27,052 bases of DNA from Chara braunii. Taxonomy: Eukaryota > Streptophyta > Charophyceae > Charales > Characeae. Below are positions 8,824-18,078 of the stretch, one piece after another. Position 1 is the stretch's first letter. Every line of letters begins with the position of its first letter. The notes under the pieces were generated by a model. That model was not told where the DNA came from. It did no database searches and was given only the letters and a program-made list of their open reading frames with translations. Position numbers and translations under genes: made by a program. The stretch covers positions 61,063 through 88,114 of the forward strand of contig BFEA01001150.1 in NCBI GenBank assembly GCA_003427395.1, in the 5' to 3' direction.

Positions 8824-9231
8824 GTTTCAGTCCCCGGTGATGATCAACCTTTCTGTAACTGGCGTGATTACTCTCAAATTATAAAAGAAGCCTGCTCTAG
8901 AGGATGGGTCTAAGGGGGCGTATATTGTCATCAGAACCCACTCCTCCTGGCCTATGACAAATCTAACCCACGCCCACTTACCCCAAAGGTCCACCTCCGA
9001 GTCCACTTCCTACGCTTGTAAGTCCCGATGTACTAGGATACCGACTCCTCTCTTTGTTCTTTGCGCAGGGGACCAAACCTGTAACCCGTCCCACCAATTG
9101 GCCAACTCCGGGATTTTTTCCTCCCCCAACTTCGACTCCTGTATGCACAGGCAGTCCAGTTTCTCATGAAACATCCAAGATTTGAGCCTCTTTCTTCGAG
9201 TCCATAGATGATGTGATGCGCAATGACTCAC
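8824..9231 (-). pseudogene. LINE APE-type endonuclease, N-terminal half, inverted relative to the element
   Basis: On the minus strand, the order is KRLKSW, then DCLCIQESKL (the conserved Gln-Glu of APE endonucleases), GVGILV, WAWVRFV, TIYAP, FFYNL and G-D-stop-N at 8835-8824. The last corresponds to the GDxN motif, with TGA probably replacing a sense codon such as TGG. Another stop lies near 9008. The continuation of the same domain is on the + strand from 9195. All flanking LINE parts are on the + strand, so this segment has been flipped. The endonuclease would nick target DNA for target-primed reverse transcription; the inversion abolishes it here. Breakpoints are about 8824 and 9195. Confidence 0.8.
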
Positions 9232-9530
9232 GCTCAGCAGCGAGGAAAAATGTCATAAATCTATTGGATTTTCTGCAAGAACGGAAGCTGGCCGATTCGT
9301 TTCGTTCCCTAAATCCAGACGACTTAGGTTACACTAAGTCTGCTACCTCTTTCTCGAGGCTGACTAACCACTAAGTCTGCTATCACAGGATAAGACACCC
9401 GATGTCTGATCACAAACCTGTGATAGCAGACTTAGTGGTTCGTCAGCCCCGAGAAAGAGGTAGAAGTTACTTCAAACTCAATGCTAAGAACTTGGACGTT
9501 CTAGGGTTCAAGGAATGGGTCACAGAATAG
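9195..9530 (+). pseudogene. LINE APE-type endonuclease, C-terminal half
   Basis: Frame 3 reads SIDDVMRNDSR, LLDFLQERKLADSF and NPDDLGYT, matching the part of APE endonucleases that follows GDxN. SDHKP, carrying the catalytic Asp-His pair, is at 9405-9419, and PRERGRSYFKLN follows. A TAA at 9372 falls inside the left arm of a 47-bp foldback that lies between the two motifs. Coding ends at a TAG near 9528, then resumes toward the RT. Joined in concept to the inverted N-terminal half, it makes a full endonuclease domain with the usual motif order. Confidence 0.75.
9343..9463. repeat. 47-bp foldback (inverted repeat) inside the endonuclease
   Basis: Arms 9343-9389 and 9417-9463 are reverse complements with two mismatches, separated by 27 nt. 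The right arm encodes native endonuclease sequence just after SDHKP, so the left arm is most likely a templated inverted copy of it. The left arm introduces the TAA at 9372. Confidence 0.9.
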
Positions 9531-10990
9531 ATGGAGTCCTGACAGTCCACAAAGGCACATTTTTCGTCGGTTGCAGAGTGGTTTGACGGGGGGGTAGCTA
9601 TTATATATGGGGTACTCAATGTATGCTCTAAAATCTTGGCTAAGGACTGAAATATAGAAGAGGATAGGTGTCGAAAGTTGGTAGAAGAGGCAGAAAGAAG
9701 GATGGAGGATCACCCCATTTTGGAATTGGTCTGGGCAGCAGTGAGGAAAGCAAGATTTGCTGATTAGGATAAGCTTCAGGTGGAGAAACAACCTAGGTGG
9801 GAAGAAACGCTGAGAGTGAAGAGAATTATTTTCCAAGATAGAATGAATAAGGAAACGTTCAGAAGACTGTTCCCCAACTCGTCCTTCCACCAGGTTGTTC
9901 GGCTGGACCACCCCTTCGACATGGCGGCACCTCCGGCAACGACCCCTTCAACAATCTTGGAGTACGCCAGGATCTACTACGCGGACATCCTTACTTCAGA
10001 AAGAGAAGAGGACACAGTAGACATAGACCTATCATAGGAAATAGACATGTGGCAAGATACGACGGTAGTACTGTCTCCGAGGCAAAGACTGGTGTTAGAT
10101 AGACCGGTTTCAAGGGAAGAAGTGCAACAAACTTTGAAAGAGATGGCCTCAGGGAAGTGGCCTGGAAGAGGCGGTCTTTCCGTAGAATTTTACAGAGCTT
10201 GCTGGGGGGCAATGGGGCCAGCTATGCTGGAGGTGTTTAACGGGGTCCGAGTGGGGGGCAACCTGGGTGAGCACATGACACACAGGCTGATCTCAGCGTT
10301 TTTCAAGAAGGGAGACAAGGCCAATACTTGAAACTATCGTCCAATCTCTGTTTTGAACGTCAGCTACAAGATTCTAGCGAAGACGCCGACTCTGAGATTA
10401 GGAAAGATTCTTCCGGAGTTCGTGGGCAGAGACCAGGGCGCCTTCGTAGAGGCCCGCTCTATTTTTGCTAATATTTTGACAGCGATTGAATGCATAGAAG
10501 AAATTAGAGAAGGTGACCTCAACATGGTCGTTCTGCTGTTGGACATGGAAAATGCCTATGATAGGGCGGTTGGTCCTTTGTTCTTACAACTTTACGGAAG
10601 ATGGATTTCGGCCAAGGGTTCTGCCGGTGGGTAATACCCTTATACACGATGGCCACATCTTCAGTACAAGTCAACGGCCACTTATTTCTCCCTTTCAAGC
10701 TATCGAGATCGTTGAGGCAGGGCTGTCCGCTGGCCCCTTTATTGTTTGTCTTGCAGCTGGAGATCCCTCTGAACAGAATAAGGAAGCGTCCTGCTATTCG
10801 CGGTCTACAAGTCTCTGAGGTGAGGGTCGAACGAAGGCTTTGGCGGATGATTTGTTCATTGTATCAGAAAACTCCGAAGCCTCGCTAGGGGCTGTCAAGG
10901 AAGTCTTAATGGAATACTCACAGCTGTCTGAAGCCCTGGTCAATTGGAACAAATCGGTGTACCTGCTCCTCGCAGGCCATGAGCTATGAG
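9531..10990 (+). pseudogene. LINE reverse transcriptase
   Basis: Frame 3 carries the pre-RT helix region (about 9660-10035) and RT fingers: GKWPGRGGLSVEFYR, FFKKGD, then a TGA at 10329 just before NYRPISVLN. DQGAFVEARSI and LLLDMENAYDR (catalytic Asp) follow. Coding moves to frame 2 near 10595 (LRQGCPLAPLLFVL) and to frame 1 near 10825, where the ADD box lies at 10843-10851 (ALADDLFIVSE). All catalytic Asp codons are present, but stops at about 9767, 10034 and 10329 and two frameshifts disrupt the gene. The family is LINE RT of the L1 type, which copies the element RNA at nicked chromatin. Confidence 0.8.
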
Positions 10991-11039
10991 TAGAATGGGG
11001 CATGCAACGTGTGGACCCAGTCACCGGTGAACGTTTTTA

Positions 11040-12366
11040 GGGGGTGCTAGTGAGCACACAGGCGATGGGGGCAGCGCAAGGGTCAGTAATCCACCAGCGG
11101 GTGGAGGCGAAGCTCGGAGGGTGAAACTCTACGGGGCACTTATCCTTATTCGGGCGCGCTATGGTAATCAACGTGGCACTTTTCTCCCTCATATGGTACA
11201 TTGGGACGGTAAGGGAAACCACCAAGCCAACTTTAACCAGCATCAGGAGGCTGGCTTCGAAGTTCCTATGGAAACTTAGAGCAAGGAAAGAGGAGAGGTT
11301 TAAGATGGCTTGGGATCTGGTCACCTATCCAAAAGAGCAAGGAGGACTGGGTCTGACGGACCCCCAGAGGAGGATTCAAGCACTACTACGAGGGTGGTTG
11401 ACCAAAGTCTCGCTGGTGGATGAGAAGGATGATTGGGTCCTACTGGCCGAACTGATCCTGATGAGAGAATGGAAACTCTCCAGAAGAGAAGATGTTTGGG
11501 TATGTTTTTTTGTGAAATCCTTTACGAAGACACGACTTACCTCGGAATTCTGGGAAGCAGTTCGGCAGGCATGGATCAATCACCCTCCAGATGAGAGATC
11601 CCCTCCACAAACACAAGAAGAAGTTCTCCAGCAGGGTCTATTTAAAAATCCGTGGCTTGTGAACGAAGATGGATCCCAGTTTTCTGCTGGCTCAGCACCT
11701 GCCACCTTTGGTAGGGCATGGATTAGAAGAGGAATTTCTGAAGTGGTTGATCTGTGGTCACCTCTGCTAGGTAACTGGAAACCCTTCGAAGAGATACAAC
11801 GTACTTTGCAAGGTCTGAGGGCGGTAAAAGCACTCTGGAGATCCATCTTAAGGGCAATGCCCAAGCAATGGATTCAATTGCTTGGACCAGAAGGTCTAGA
11901 TCTTGTAGGAACGTGGTACCTCTCAGACCCAGCAGAAGGTGAAGGAGTGGTATGGAAAATACAGGGATTGACACATTGCGGGTTTAGGGAGGTACAAAGC
12001 TGGAAAGTGGACAGACTAACTGGTGCTCTACAATTGCAAGGAGAAGAAGTTGTTAGACAGTGGAGGAACCCGACACAGATCAAAGTACTTGAAGACAAAG
12101 ACCAAGAGGGAGTGATCCGGAAAGCGAAGTGGGTAAGACAGATTCCTCTAATACAGTTGTGCATTGATCCTAAAGCTAGGAGTTGGACGGGAGGTAAACT
12201 GGACCTAGCCAATTATGTGGTAGCAGAGTCCTACAAACGGGCAGCTAGCAAGTCAAGATCCCTGGTAGACACAGCAATCACCAGATGGGGGTCAGTCCTA
12301 TCAGAAGATCTCGTGGAAAGAGCTGACGATTTTAAGAAGTTGTGGAGCATCTTGATGGAACTACCT
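11040..12366 (+). CDS. LINE ORF2 post-RT region (upstream of the LTR insertion)
   Basis: Frame 1 is fully open from at least 11161, with the typical L1 continuation: a vinvalFSLIWYIG stretch, a FLWKLRA segment, KMAWDLVTYPKEQGGLGL and then a long Trp-rich region of unknown fold up to the insertion point. The apparent ORF runs to 12507, but the last 47 codons come from the inserted LTR. Removing the LTR with one target-site copy joins codon 12361-12363 to 14911 in frame, leading into the zinc finger. It is part of ORF2p; its likely roles are RNA recognition and RT support. It has the longest intact frame of the LINE. Confidence 0.75.
12363..12366 (+). repeat. Target-site duplication, left copy (ACCT)
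   Basis: ACCT abuts the TG end of the minus-strand LTR. The matching copy is at 14910-14913. Four bases is short, but LINE frame restoration on removal supports it. Confidence 0.75.
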
Positions 12367-12699
12367 TGTAACGCCCAACGCGACTTTCTGTGTTCGGAGT
12401 GTTGGTGGGCCCGGAAGTGCGAAAAGGGGTGTGCCAATGATCTTAGGAAAGTGGGGGTGGAGTTCCAGGTCGGAACTGGAATCTCCTGTGTCAAGTTCCA
12501 AGGGTAGACGTGCAAGCGTCTCTTTCGGCTCAGAGTTGGGGTGATGGCCGATCTCGCGGCCTAATCCTTGTACGGTGTTAGAGTGGGGCGCCGCGAGCAT
12601 CCCAGTGGGAATGCTCGTACCGTTGTCGGTCGGCGCAGGTCTCCGAGGCTGAGAAGGATGAGTTGTGCTCCCATTGTTTCGTTTCGGGACGGGTTCGTC

Positions 12700-12890
12700 G
12701 AGTGATCCCTGCCGGATGGTACTCGTCGCGCTGCCGACACTTTGAGCACGGCGGTCGGGGCCAGAACCGGGCTATGGACTCCCAGGGGACGACGAGTAGT
12801 TGGTGATACAGGAGGATGACGTAATAAGGAGGGAAACTAGTGGTGATGGCCACAAAGCCTGGGGTTAGAAGGTAATGCTGGTTTCGGCTA
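12700..12890 (-). CDS. Short coding-like segment within the solo LTR, ending in a PCxxC motif
   Basis: The minus-strand frame reads FVAITTSFPP, YHQL, VVPW, IA, a Trp and then PCSKCR. The same order and spacing is found in the + strand LTR at about 17424-17540 (FVVITTSFPP, YHQL, VVPW, IA, W, PCGNC), with many of the nucleotide differences at third codon positions. It lies toward the 3' part of the LTR. It may be the N-terminus of a gag-like protein started inside the LTR, or a small LTR-encoded protein. No known domain is recognised and the start codon is uncertain. Confidence 0.45.
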
Positions 12891-13640
12891 TCGGGATAAT
12901 CCAGGATCCTCGAGTCTCGATTAATGGCCAACTGGAAATCGCCTCTGCATAGTTGCTCGTTTCCAGTTCGGCAGGGGTACTCAGGATTCCGTGAGTTTCA
13001 TTGTCGTCTGGCTTGTTGTCGTCTGACTTGTTCCCTTTCCCAATACGTTCGGTATTCCGGGTCTCTCAGGCTCTCACGGTTGGTAATCCAATAGGGAGTT
13101 TCGATCGCCATATCCTATTTAGCGGAATTTGGCGCAGGCATCTTCGACCAGTGGGATCGGGTTGGCTCTTGCACGCGCACGCGTAGGCTGCAGGTCACCT
13201 CTGTGGGCGGCTGCCTGACGCATACGTGCGCATGAGCCGGTCTATCATATCAAAGACCGCGTGTGAGTGGGTTACCGATGATTAACTTGCGTGTCAGTTT
13301 GTCCTATATGCTTGCAGACCTTCCGTGCAACTATTATCCAAATCTCAGACAGAACCAATTAGTGCATTCATGCTCACACCAAAAAGAGGGCAGAGTTAGT
13401 TTTGTGAATCCAAAAACTAACGCACCCTGACTCAAAAACAAGTGGTTGGACACAAATTGGAGATTGGAGGCAACAAAAAGGAAAAAGGGACGCGCGTTCA
13501 TTCATCCTCATGCATATGTACACCCAAAGCAGATAGTCCGAGATGATATACACAAGAAATCCGAAAGTGCGGCAACAAAATCGACCAACGTTGGAATCAA
13601 AACTTAACATAGAAGGTAGCGAGAAAAAAACATTGTTCCA

Positions 13641-13643
<3 letters not shown>

Positions 13644-13713
<70 letters not shown>

Positions 13714-13808
13714 NNNNNNNNNNNNNNNNNNNNNNNNNNNNNNNNNNNNNNNNNNNNNNNNNNNNNNNNNNNNNNNNNNNNNNNNNNNNNNNNNNNNNNN
13801 NNNNNNNN

Positions 13809-13862
<54 letters not shown>
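13644..13862. repeat. (CT)n microsatellite containing a 95-N gap
   Basis: CT repeats flank Ns from 13714 to 13808. Read on the LTR strand this is a GA tract; the homologous LTR has only a short GA tract near 16527-16541. The true length is unknown. Confidence 0.95.
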
Positions 13863-13865
<3 letters not shown>

Positions 13866-14026
13866 GCGGGCAGACCGTCGCCCCGCATCTCCAAAGCCAC
13901 ACAGAGTCGTCACCCTGCTTGGCCTGAGTGTGCAAGCCAGGTTCGCCCACGTGCCGCAGTTCGTCGCGACCACGCGTCAACCCTGCGCACTCAGCACCAG
14001 CTCGTCGGATCGCCCAACTCTCATGC

Positions 14027-14036
14027 TTACTCACCT
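14027..14036 (-). promoter_or_regulatory. Conserved splice-donor-like site in the solo LTR
   Basis: AG/GTGAGTA on the minus strand lies about 85-90 nt downstream of the TATA box. The homologous LTR has the identical AG/GTGAGTA at the equivalent position (16356-16364). Confidence 0.45.
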
Positions 14037-14117
14037 TCCAAAACTTGCCCGTTAGCCGACCCTCACTAATTGCGCTAACCTCGAGGTTCTTAGAGAAAGA
14101 ACTTATCGCGCTTGTGA

Positions 14118-14125
14118 AATTTATA
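14118..14125 (-). promoter_or_regulatory. TATA box of the solo LTR
   Basis: TATAAATT on the minus strand, preceded by a GCATGCATGC palindrome, matches the same arrangement at 16259-16266 in the related LTR. It probably marks the end of U3 and sets the transcription start. Confidence 0.65.
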
Positions 14126-14909
14126 GCATGCATGCTTGCTTGAGGGATACGAGATTAGCACCAAATGCTGAGAAAGAGAAAGGAGGGAGTGGCTACGTCT
14201 TCAATGTCCAGGCCGCGGCGCGGGGGACGAAGCCACTCTCCGCGCATCGATCCGGGCATGCAACCGTGGGAACCACTTAGAACAGAGGAAGAGTGTGCAT
14301 GCGAAGACGAGGCGGGAAAGAAAGAAATACGAAAGNCATCAAGAACAAGAAGATTACAGTTGTGATTGCGCCCGCCAAAAACTACAGTTACACAGAGGAT
14401 TAAGGCGCGGACGGAATCATAGCCCAGACCCTGTCGGAGCACGGCGCGTGCGAGCAAGAAGCGTCGTGCCGCCAAATTACAAGGTGACTAAATTCCTAGT
14501 CTAAATCCTAATTGCAAGAGAAAATTTCAAAAAGAAAAAAAAAAAAAGGAAAAAAATAAAAATAAAAAATTCTGAGAGTTTGCGGGGGCTCGACATTAGT
14601 TTGAATTTCGAAAACGAAAATTTCCGCGTGCTGATCACGCCAAAATTCCTAGTGCGCATAGCAGAACAAGAAAGAAGTTATGGCAACCATTATTTCTCGC
14701 GCTCGCTAGGGCGCAGTCACTTAATCGTCAGCGCGGGACTTTCCGGGCACCGGCCCGACAACTCCAACGAAAACGAAAAAGAAGCGAGGGCATCCAGGCA
14801 ACTTGCCTCACCGATCCCACTTGCGCCCCGTCACCCATCAAGGCCCTCCTGTTTCCCAACAGCAGCCTCGCCCAAGAAGTCGCGCGATTACAGAAGATAG
14901 CTCGTCACA

Positions 14910-14913
14910 ACCT
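14910..14913 (+). repeat. Target-site duplication, right copy (ACCT)
   Basis: This is the partner of 12363-12366. LINE coding resumes immediately after it, in the frame left at 12363. Confidence 0.75.
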
Positions 14914-15464
14914 GACGTTAAGCAGACTAGCCTACTCTTGATGCCATCACGGCTGGTTACCCCCTCGACAGTTTGGCTAAACAGTCGTGGTGTACCAGTC
15001 CCTATGGTTTGTACTATATGTACATGGCCATTTGAGTCCACCAAGCACCTTTGGTGGGACTGTCCAGACTCAAAAAAGAATCTGGAGATGGTGGGCTCAT
15101 CACTGGGCGCAGTTGGGGGGTCAAGGTGTACAATGGGAAGAGAGATGGGTTCTGTTAGGGTTTGTTAAGGAGGAGGACACCCACAAAAGGTTGGTCGTAC
15201 GTGGCACATGTAGTTCGTGCAGCAATCTGCTCAGTTATCTGGGCTGACGGAAACAGATCCAGGATTGAAGGCAAACCCTACGCAGACACAGAGATTAAGT
15301 CAGTTGTCAAACGTGCTTTGCGACAGGCAATCTGGGCTGAATGGCGGAGAAAGGCCAAGTGTGGCAAAGCACCAAGGCGAATGCTGTGGTGGTTTCTTAA
15401 AACCTGGACGATTGGCTACCGCCTAGCCGGAGTTCACGGAACAAGAGGATTGGTGATATTGTGA
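14914..15464 (+). pseudogene. LINE ORF2 C-terminal zinc finger (zf-RVT-like) and tail
   Basis: Frame 1 carries CTIC, ESTKHLWWDC, with Cys at 15010, 15019 and 15061 and His at 15046, the zf-RVT pattern at the end of plant LINE ORF2. Coding then shifts to frame 2 near 15076 (an A6 run; IWRWWAHHWAQ) and to frame 3 near 15185 (VRAAICSVIWADGNR), ending at the TGA at 15462, which lies inside the next LTR. The tail with its Trp and Arg-rich segments is usual after this finger. It continues the frame interrupted at 12363. Confidence 0.75.
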
Positions 15465-16258
15465 CGAACCACTTTCTGTACCGCGTGATTTTCTGTGTGG
15501 TTGCACTGAGGGGTCCTAAGTTGGGAAGGTTGGGCCAATTATGGGAGATTGGGATGAATGGGAAATTGCATCAGTGTCCTCGTTTCTTTGTCTTTTTCGT
15601 CGCCTCTTTTCGGATGGTTGGGTTCGGAGCCGGGCGAGTCCCGGGGCGACCGATTGATTGATCGGTTGTGTCTGCGGCGCGTCGACGAGCGCGCGATTAA
15701 TAAATATTGACGTCATCTCTTTTCTATATCGGTTTCATAACTTTTTGGGCGCGGACATCGAGCGGGAATTCGCTTCGTTCTTTCTTGATTTTTTTTTTTT
15801 TTTTTTTAATTCTCTTTCAAATTTTGTCGAGCCCCGATGGCTCTCGGAATTACGGACTTTCCTCCCGGAACCTGTACTCTTGCTTTTTCGCATTAGTTAC
15901 GAATTTAGGAATTTTGTAATTAGGACTTTTTTTTGCCGCGCGGCGCTTTTTGTTTGCGCGCTCCTTTATGCGGCTGCAACGGAATTCTGATTAATCAGCG
16001 CCTTTAATCGGACGTGTAACTGTAATTTTGGGTTGGCTCCATTGTAACTGTATCTCTCTTCTTGCGCTTCGTCTTTCCCGCCCTCTTTCTCTTTCTTTTG
16101 CCGCATTTTTTTAGCTACGGACTGCATGCTCAGATCGATGCGAGGAAAGTGGCTACGTCCCCCACTCCGCGGCCCGGTCATGCAAAACGTAGGCACTCCC
16201 TCTCTAATCTCCCCTCTAAGTCTTGGTAATCCCGTGTTCTTCGCGCATGCATGCACGC

Positions 16259-16266
16259 TATAAATT
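16259..16266 (+). promoter_or_regulatory. TATA box of the 5' LTR
   Basis: TATAAATT lies just downstream of GCATGCATGC, as in the solo LTR. About 0.8 kb of LTR precedes it, which would be U3. Confidence 0.65.
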
Positions 16267-16355
16267 CCGACTGCGCGATTAGTTAGCACTCTTAACCAGC
16301 AGTTGGAAGCTCGGGGTTGCGTGATTAGAGAGGGTCGGCACACGAGCGAAGTAAG

Positions 16356-16364
16356 AGGTGAGTA
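16356..16364 (+). promoter_or_regulatory. Conserved splice-donor-like site in the 5' LTR
   Basis: AG/GTGAGTA lies about 90 nt after the TATA box and is conserved in the solo LTR. It matches the 5' splice consensus closely. If used, transcripts could skip part of this very long LTR leader. Confidence 0.45.
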
Positions 16365-16663
16365 GAGCAGGAGTCGGGCGACCCGACGAGCTGGTGCCAA
16401 ACGCGCAGGGTTGACACGGGCCACGACGGACTGTGGGCGCGGGCGAACCTAATGGGTGCGAGAGGACTAAGCAGGGTGACGGCTTCGTGGGTTGGTGCGC
16501 GACGATGGATTGTCAGCATCATAGAGAGAGAGAGAGGAAGAGGGAGTTGAGGGTGATAGACGCAGTTTTGCTGTTCTTTTATCTTTTCTCCCTCATGTCT
16601 CGTGTACATAAATTTTGATTTTGGCTCAGGGTGATCTGCCCATTTTCTATTTTTCGGAATTTG

Positions 16664-16666
<3 letters not shown>

Positions 16667-16733
<67 letters not shown>
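16667..16733 (+). repeat. T homopolymer (67 nt) in the 5' LTR
   Basis: An uninterrupted T run is absent from the homologous solo LTR at this length. On the minus strand it would be a poly(A), so a small reverse-oriented retroposed tail or homopolymer expansion are both possible. Sequencing length error is likely. Confidence 0.9.
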
Positions 16734-16736
<3 letters not shown>

Positions 16737-17423
16737 CACACCTTGTCTCCGAGGCACTATGTGTATGCTGCTGAACGAATGGTGTATGGATATCATGATT
16801 GGCTGCTTATATCTCTACAGGATCCTTGTCTTTGCTTTTGTTTGTCGCATTAGATGCACTCGTAAGTAGAATAGGAATTTTATGCAATCGGTAATCCAGT
16901 CCTTGTCTTCGCGTGTATTTTGATTGAGCTGATTTCGGTCGTTGCATCTTGCATACTCAAAACAGCACGAAGTGATTAGACGATCGGATGCCGGGCTCGG
17001 CGAACGCCGCCCGGGGACACATGTAAAACGCGATCTGAGTGCGCACTTACACGTATCCCCGGGCGTCGATCACAGGCGCACTGACTGATTGGACGGGGCT
17101 ATCCCGGGGTCCGCAACAGTGCAGTCGCCCCGCACGAACACGCGCAAGCCTGACGTAGTTTGCGTGGCCTGCACGTGCTCGCACGTGGTGATCGCGTTTA
17201 CCACGGACCACCGCAATGGAACACTGACACGATCCTGGAATTCTGACTCATCATACGACCCGGATTACTTCACCCCTTGGATAAACGAACTCCTCCGACA
17301 GAGATACCTTTGCCTAACCGAGAACCGACTGTGTCCTCGGGAATTTCACTGCGCCACCACTAGTGACCCCCGGTGCTCTGACTTCCCCTCTCCGGACCAC
17401 ACCTACTACTTCATCCACCTGGA

Positions 17424-17714
17424 TTCGTCGTTATCACCACCAGTTTCCCTCCCTTTCGCCTCCTCCTTCCGTATCACCAACTCAGCGTCGTCCCGTGGCC
17501 GGCCATAGCCCCATACTGGTCCAGTATGCCCTGCGGAAACTGCCGACGACCCGGTGGTCAGAGGACCCCGGAGTCCCGGAGGCCCAACCCAAACGCGCGA
17601 CGGCCAGCGCCACGTGGCAACCCCCGACGGCCTGAGTCGTCGGAACCCCATCCACCCCGAGGGGACCCTCCCGCAAACCACCGTCCCCGAAACCAATGGC
17701 TCGCCCGACCCTGA
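17424..17714 (+). CDS. LTR-embedded coding-like segment with PCxxC motif
   Basis: Frame 3 reads FVVITTSFPP, YHQL, VVPW, MPCGNC and then a basic Pro/Arg-rich stretch to a TGA at 17712. The first 40 or so residues align without gaps with the minus-strand segment at 12740-12890 of the solo LTR, and many differences fall at third codon positions. An ATG at 17526 begins the MPCGNC part. It may be an LTR-encoded protein or the start of a gag polyprotein in U5. No family is recognised. Confidence 0.45.
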   Translation, partial: FVVITTSFPPFRLLLPYHQLSVVPWPAIAPYWSSMPCGNCRRPGGQRTPESRRPNPNARRPAPRGNPRRPESSEPHPPRGDPPANHRPRNQWLARP

Positions 17715-17919
17715 GCAACCCACACGTACCATCTGCTTCGTGACCAGAGGCGACCCGCCCTCTCTGCCAAATTGCACTCGTGCCCCCGAAGAACCCTGCC
17801 ACAGGAGATCTCAGTTCTGACCTGGGACTCCACTTTGCCCAAAAATCCTTGGCACACCCCTTTTCGCACTTCCAGGCCCACATCTCACCCCGATCAGGAA
17901 GTCGTGTTGGGCGTGAGGT

Positions 17920-17931
17920 TGGTATCTGAGC
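17920..17931 (+). other. Primer binding site, initiator Met-tRNA type
   Basis: TGGTATCTGAGC matches the standard plant initiator Met-tRNA primer binding site TGGTATCAGAGC at 11 of 12 positions. It lies immediately after the LTR end, the expected position for minus-strand primer annealing. Confidence 0.85.
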
Positions 17932-18078
17932 CCGACACGTGGCCGGGTTTTAGGATTAATAGCACACTAATTCGGTGATTTGGCTAACCGAGAGCGACCT
18001 CGGCCCCGGAACTCGCATAGACGTGACCCCATCGTCACTCGAAGCAGATCAGCTAACTGACGGGCAACCCACAAGGCT

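Larger units (their letters stand above)
12367..14909 (-). mobile_element. Solo LTR (Ty3/gypsy type) inserted in LINE ORF2
   Basis: On the minus strand it starts TGTGACGA (14909 leftward) and ends GCGTTACA (12367), a TG...CA LTR. ACCT flanks it on both sides (12363-12366 and 14910-14913), a 4-bp target duplication. Its length is 2543 bp including 95 Ns. It is homologous to the + strand LTR at 15460-17918 at its start, around the TATA box, in the region after it (for example GACGAGCTGGTG and GCAGGGTTGAC, present in both) and at its end (CCTTTTCGCACTTCC). No internal gag or pol coding is present, so it is a recombined solo LTR. A large CT microsatellite with an assembly gap lies inside. Confidence 0.88.
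5740..15464 (+). mobile_element. L1-like LINE, internally rearranged and split by a solo LTR
   Basis: Ordered parts on the + strand are a tandemly repeated leader, ORF1 with DUF4283-like and CCHC segments, a P/Q-rich linker, an APE endonuclease, a LINE RT, a long post-RT region and a C-terminal zinc finger with tail. This is the layout of plant-type L1 elements. Part of the endonuclease is inverted (about 8824-9195), a 2543-bp LTR interrupts the C-terminal region, and there are several stops and frameshifts. The tail is cut by the next LTR at 15460, so no poly(A) end is seen. The left boundary is an estimate based on the tandem repeat. Confidence 0.8.
15460..17918 (+). repeat. 5' LTR of the Ty3/gypsy element
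   Basis: It begins TGTGACGAACC and ends just before the primer binding site at 17920. It is about 2.46 kb, similar to the solo LTR (2.54 kb), with homologous blocks at the start, TATA region, GA tract, coding-like segment and end. The terminal bases here (GCGTGAGG) differ from the expected GCGTTACA of the solo LTR, so the end is mutated or set a few bases off. It contains a T homopolymer of 67 nt. Confidence 0.8.

Noticed and set aside
8572-8913. 113-residue + strand frame across the inverted endonuclease edge
   Set aside because: Its last part (from about 8824) is antisense to recognisable endonuclease sequence (FFYNL, GDxN), so the frame as a whole is not a gene; only the portion before 8824 may be native.
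12367-12507. C-terminal 47 codons of the long LINE frame, including a Cys-rich stretch
   Set aside because: This sequence is LTR: it is homologous to the reverse complement of 17800-17918, and the LINE frame continues at 14914.
13374-14055. Long frames with Arg-Glu or Leu-Ser repeats
   Set aside because: They are translations of the CT microsatellite and the N gap.
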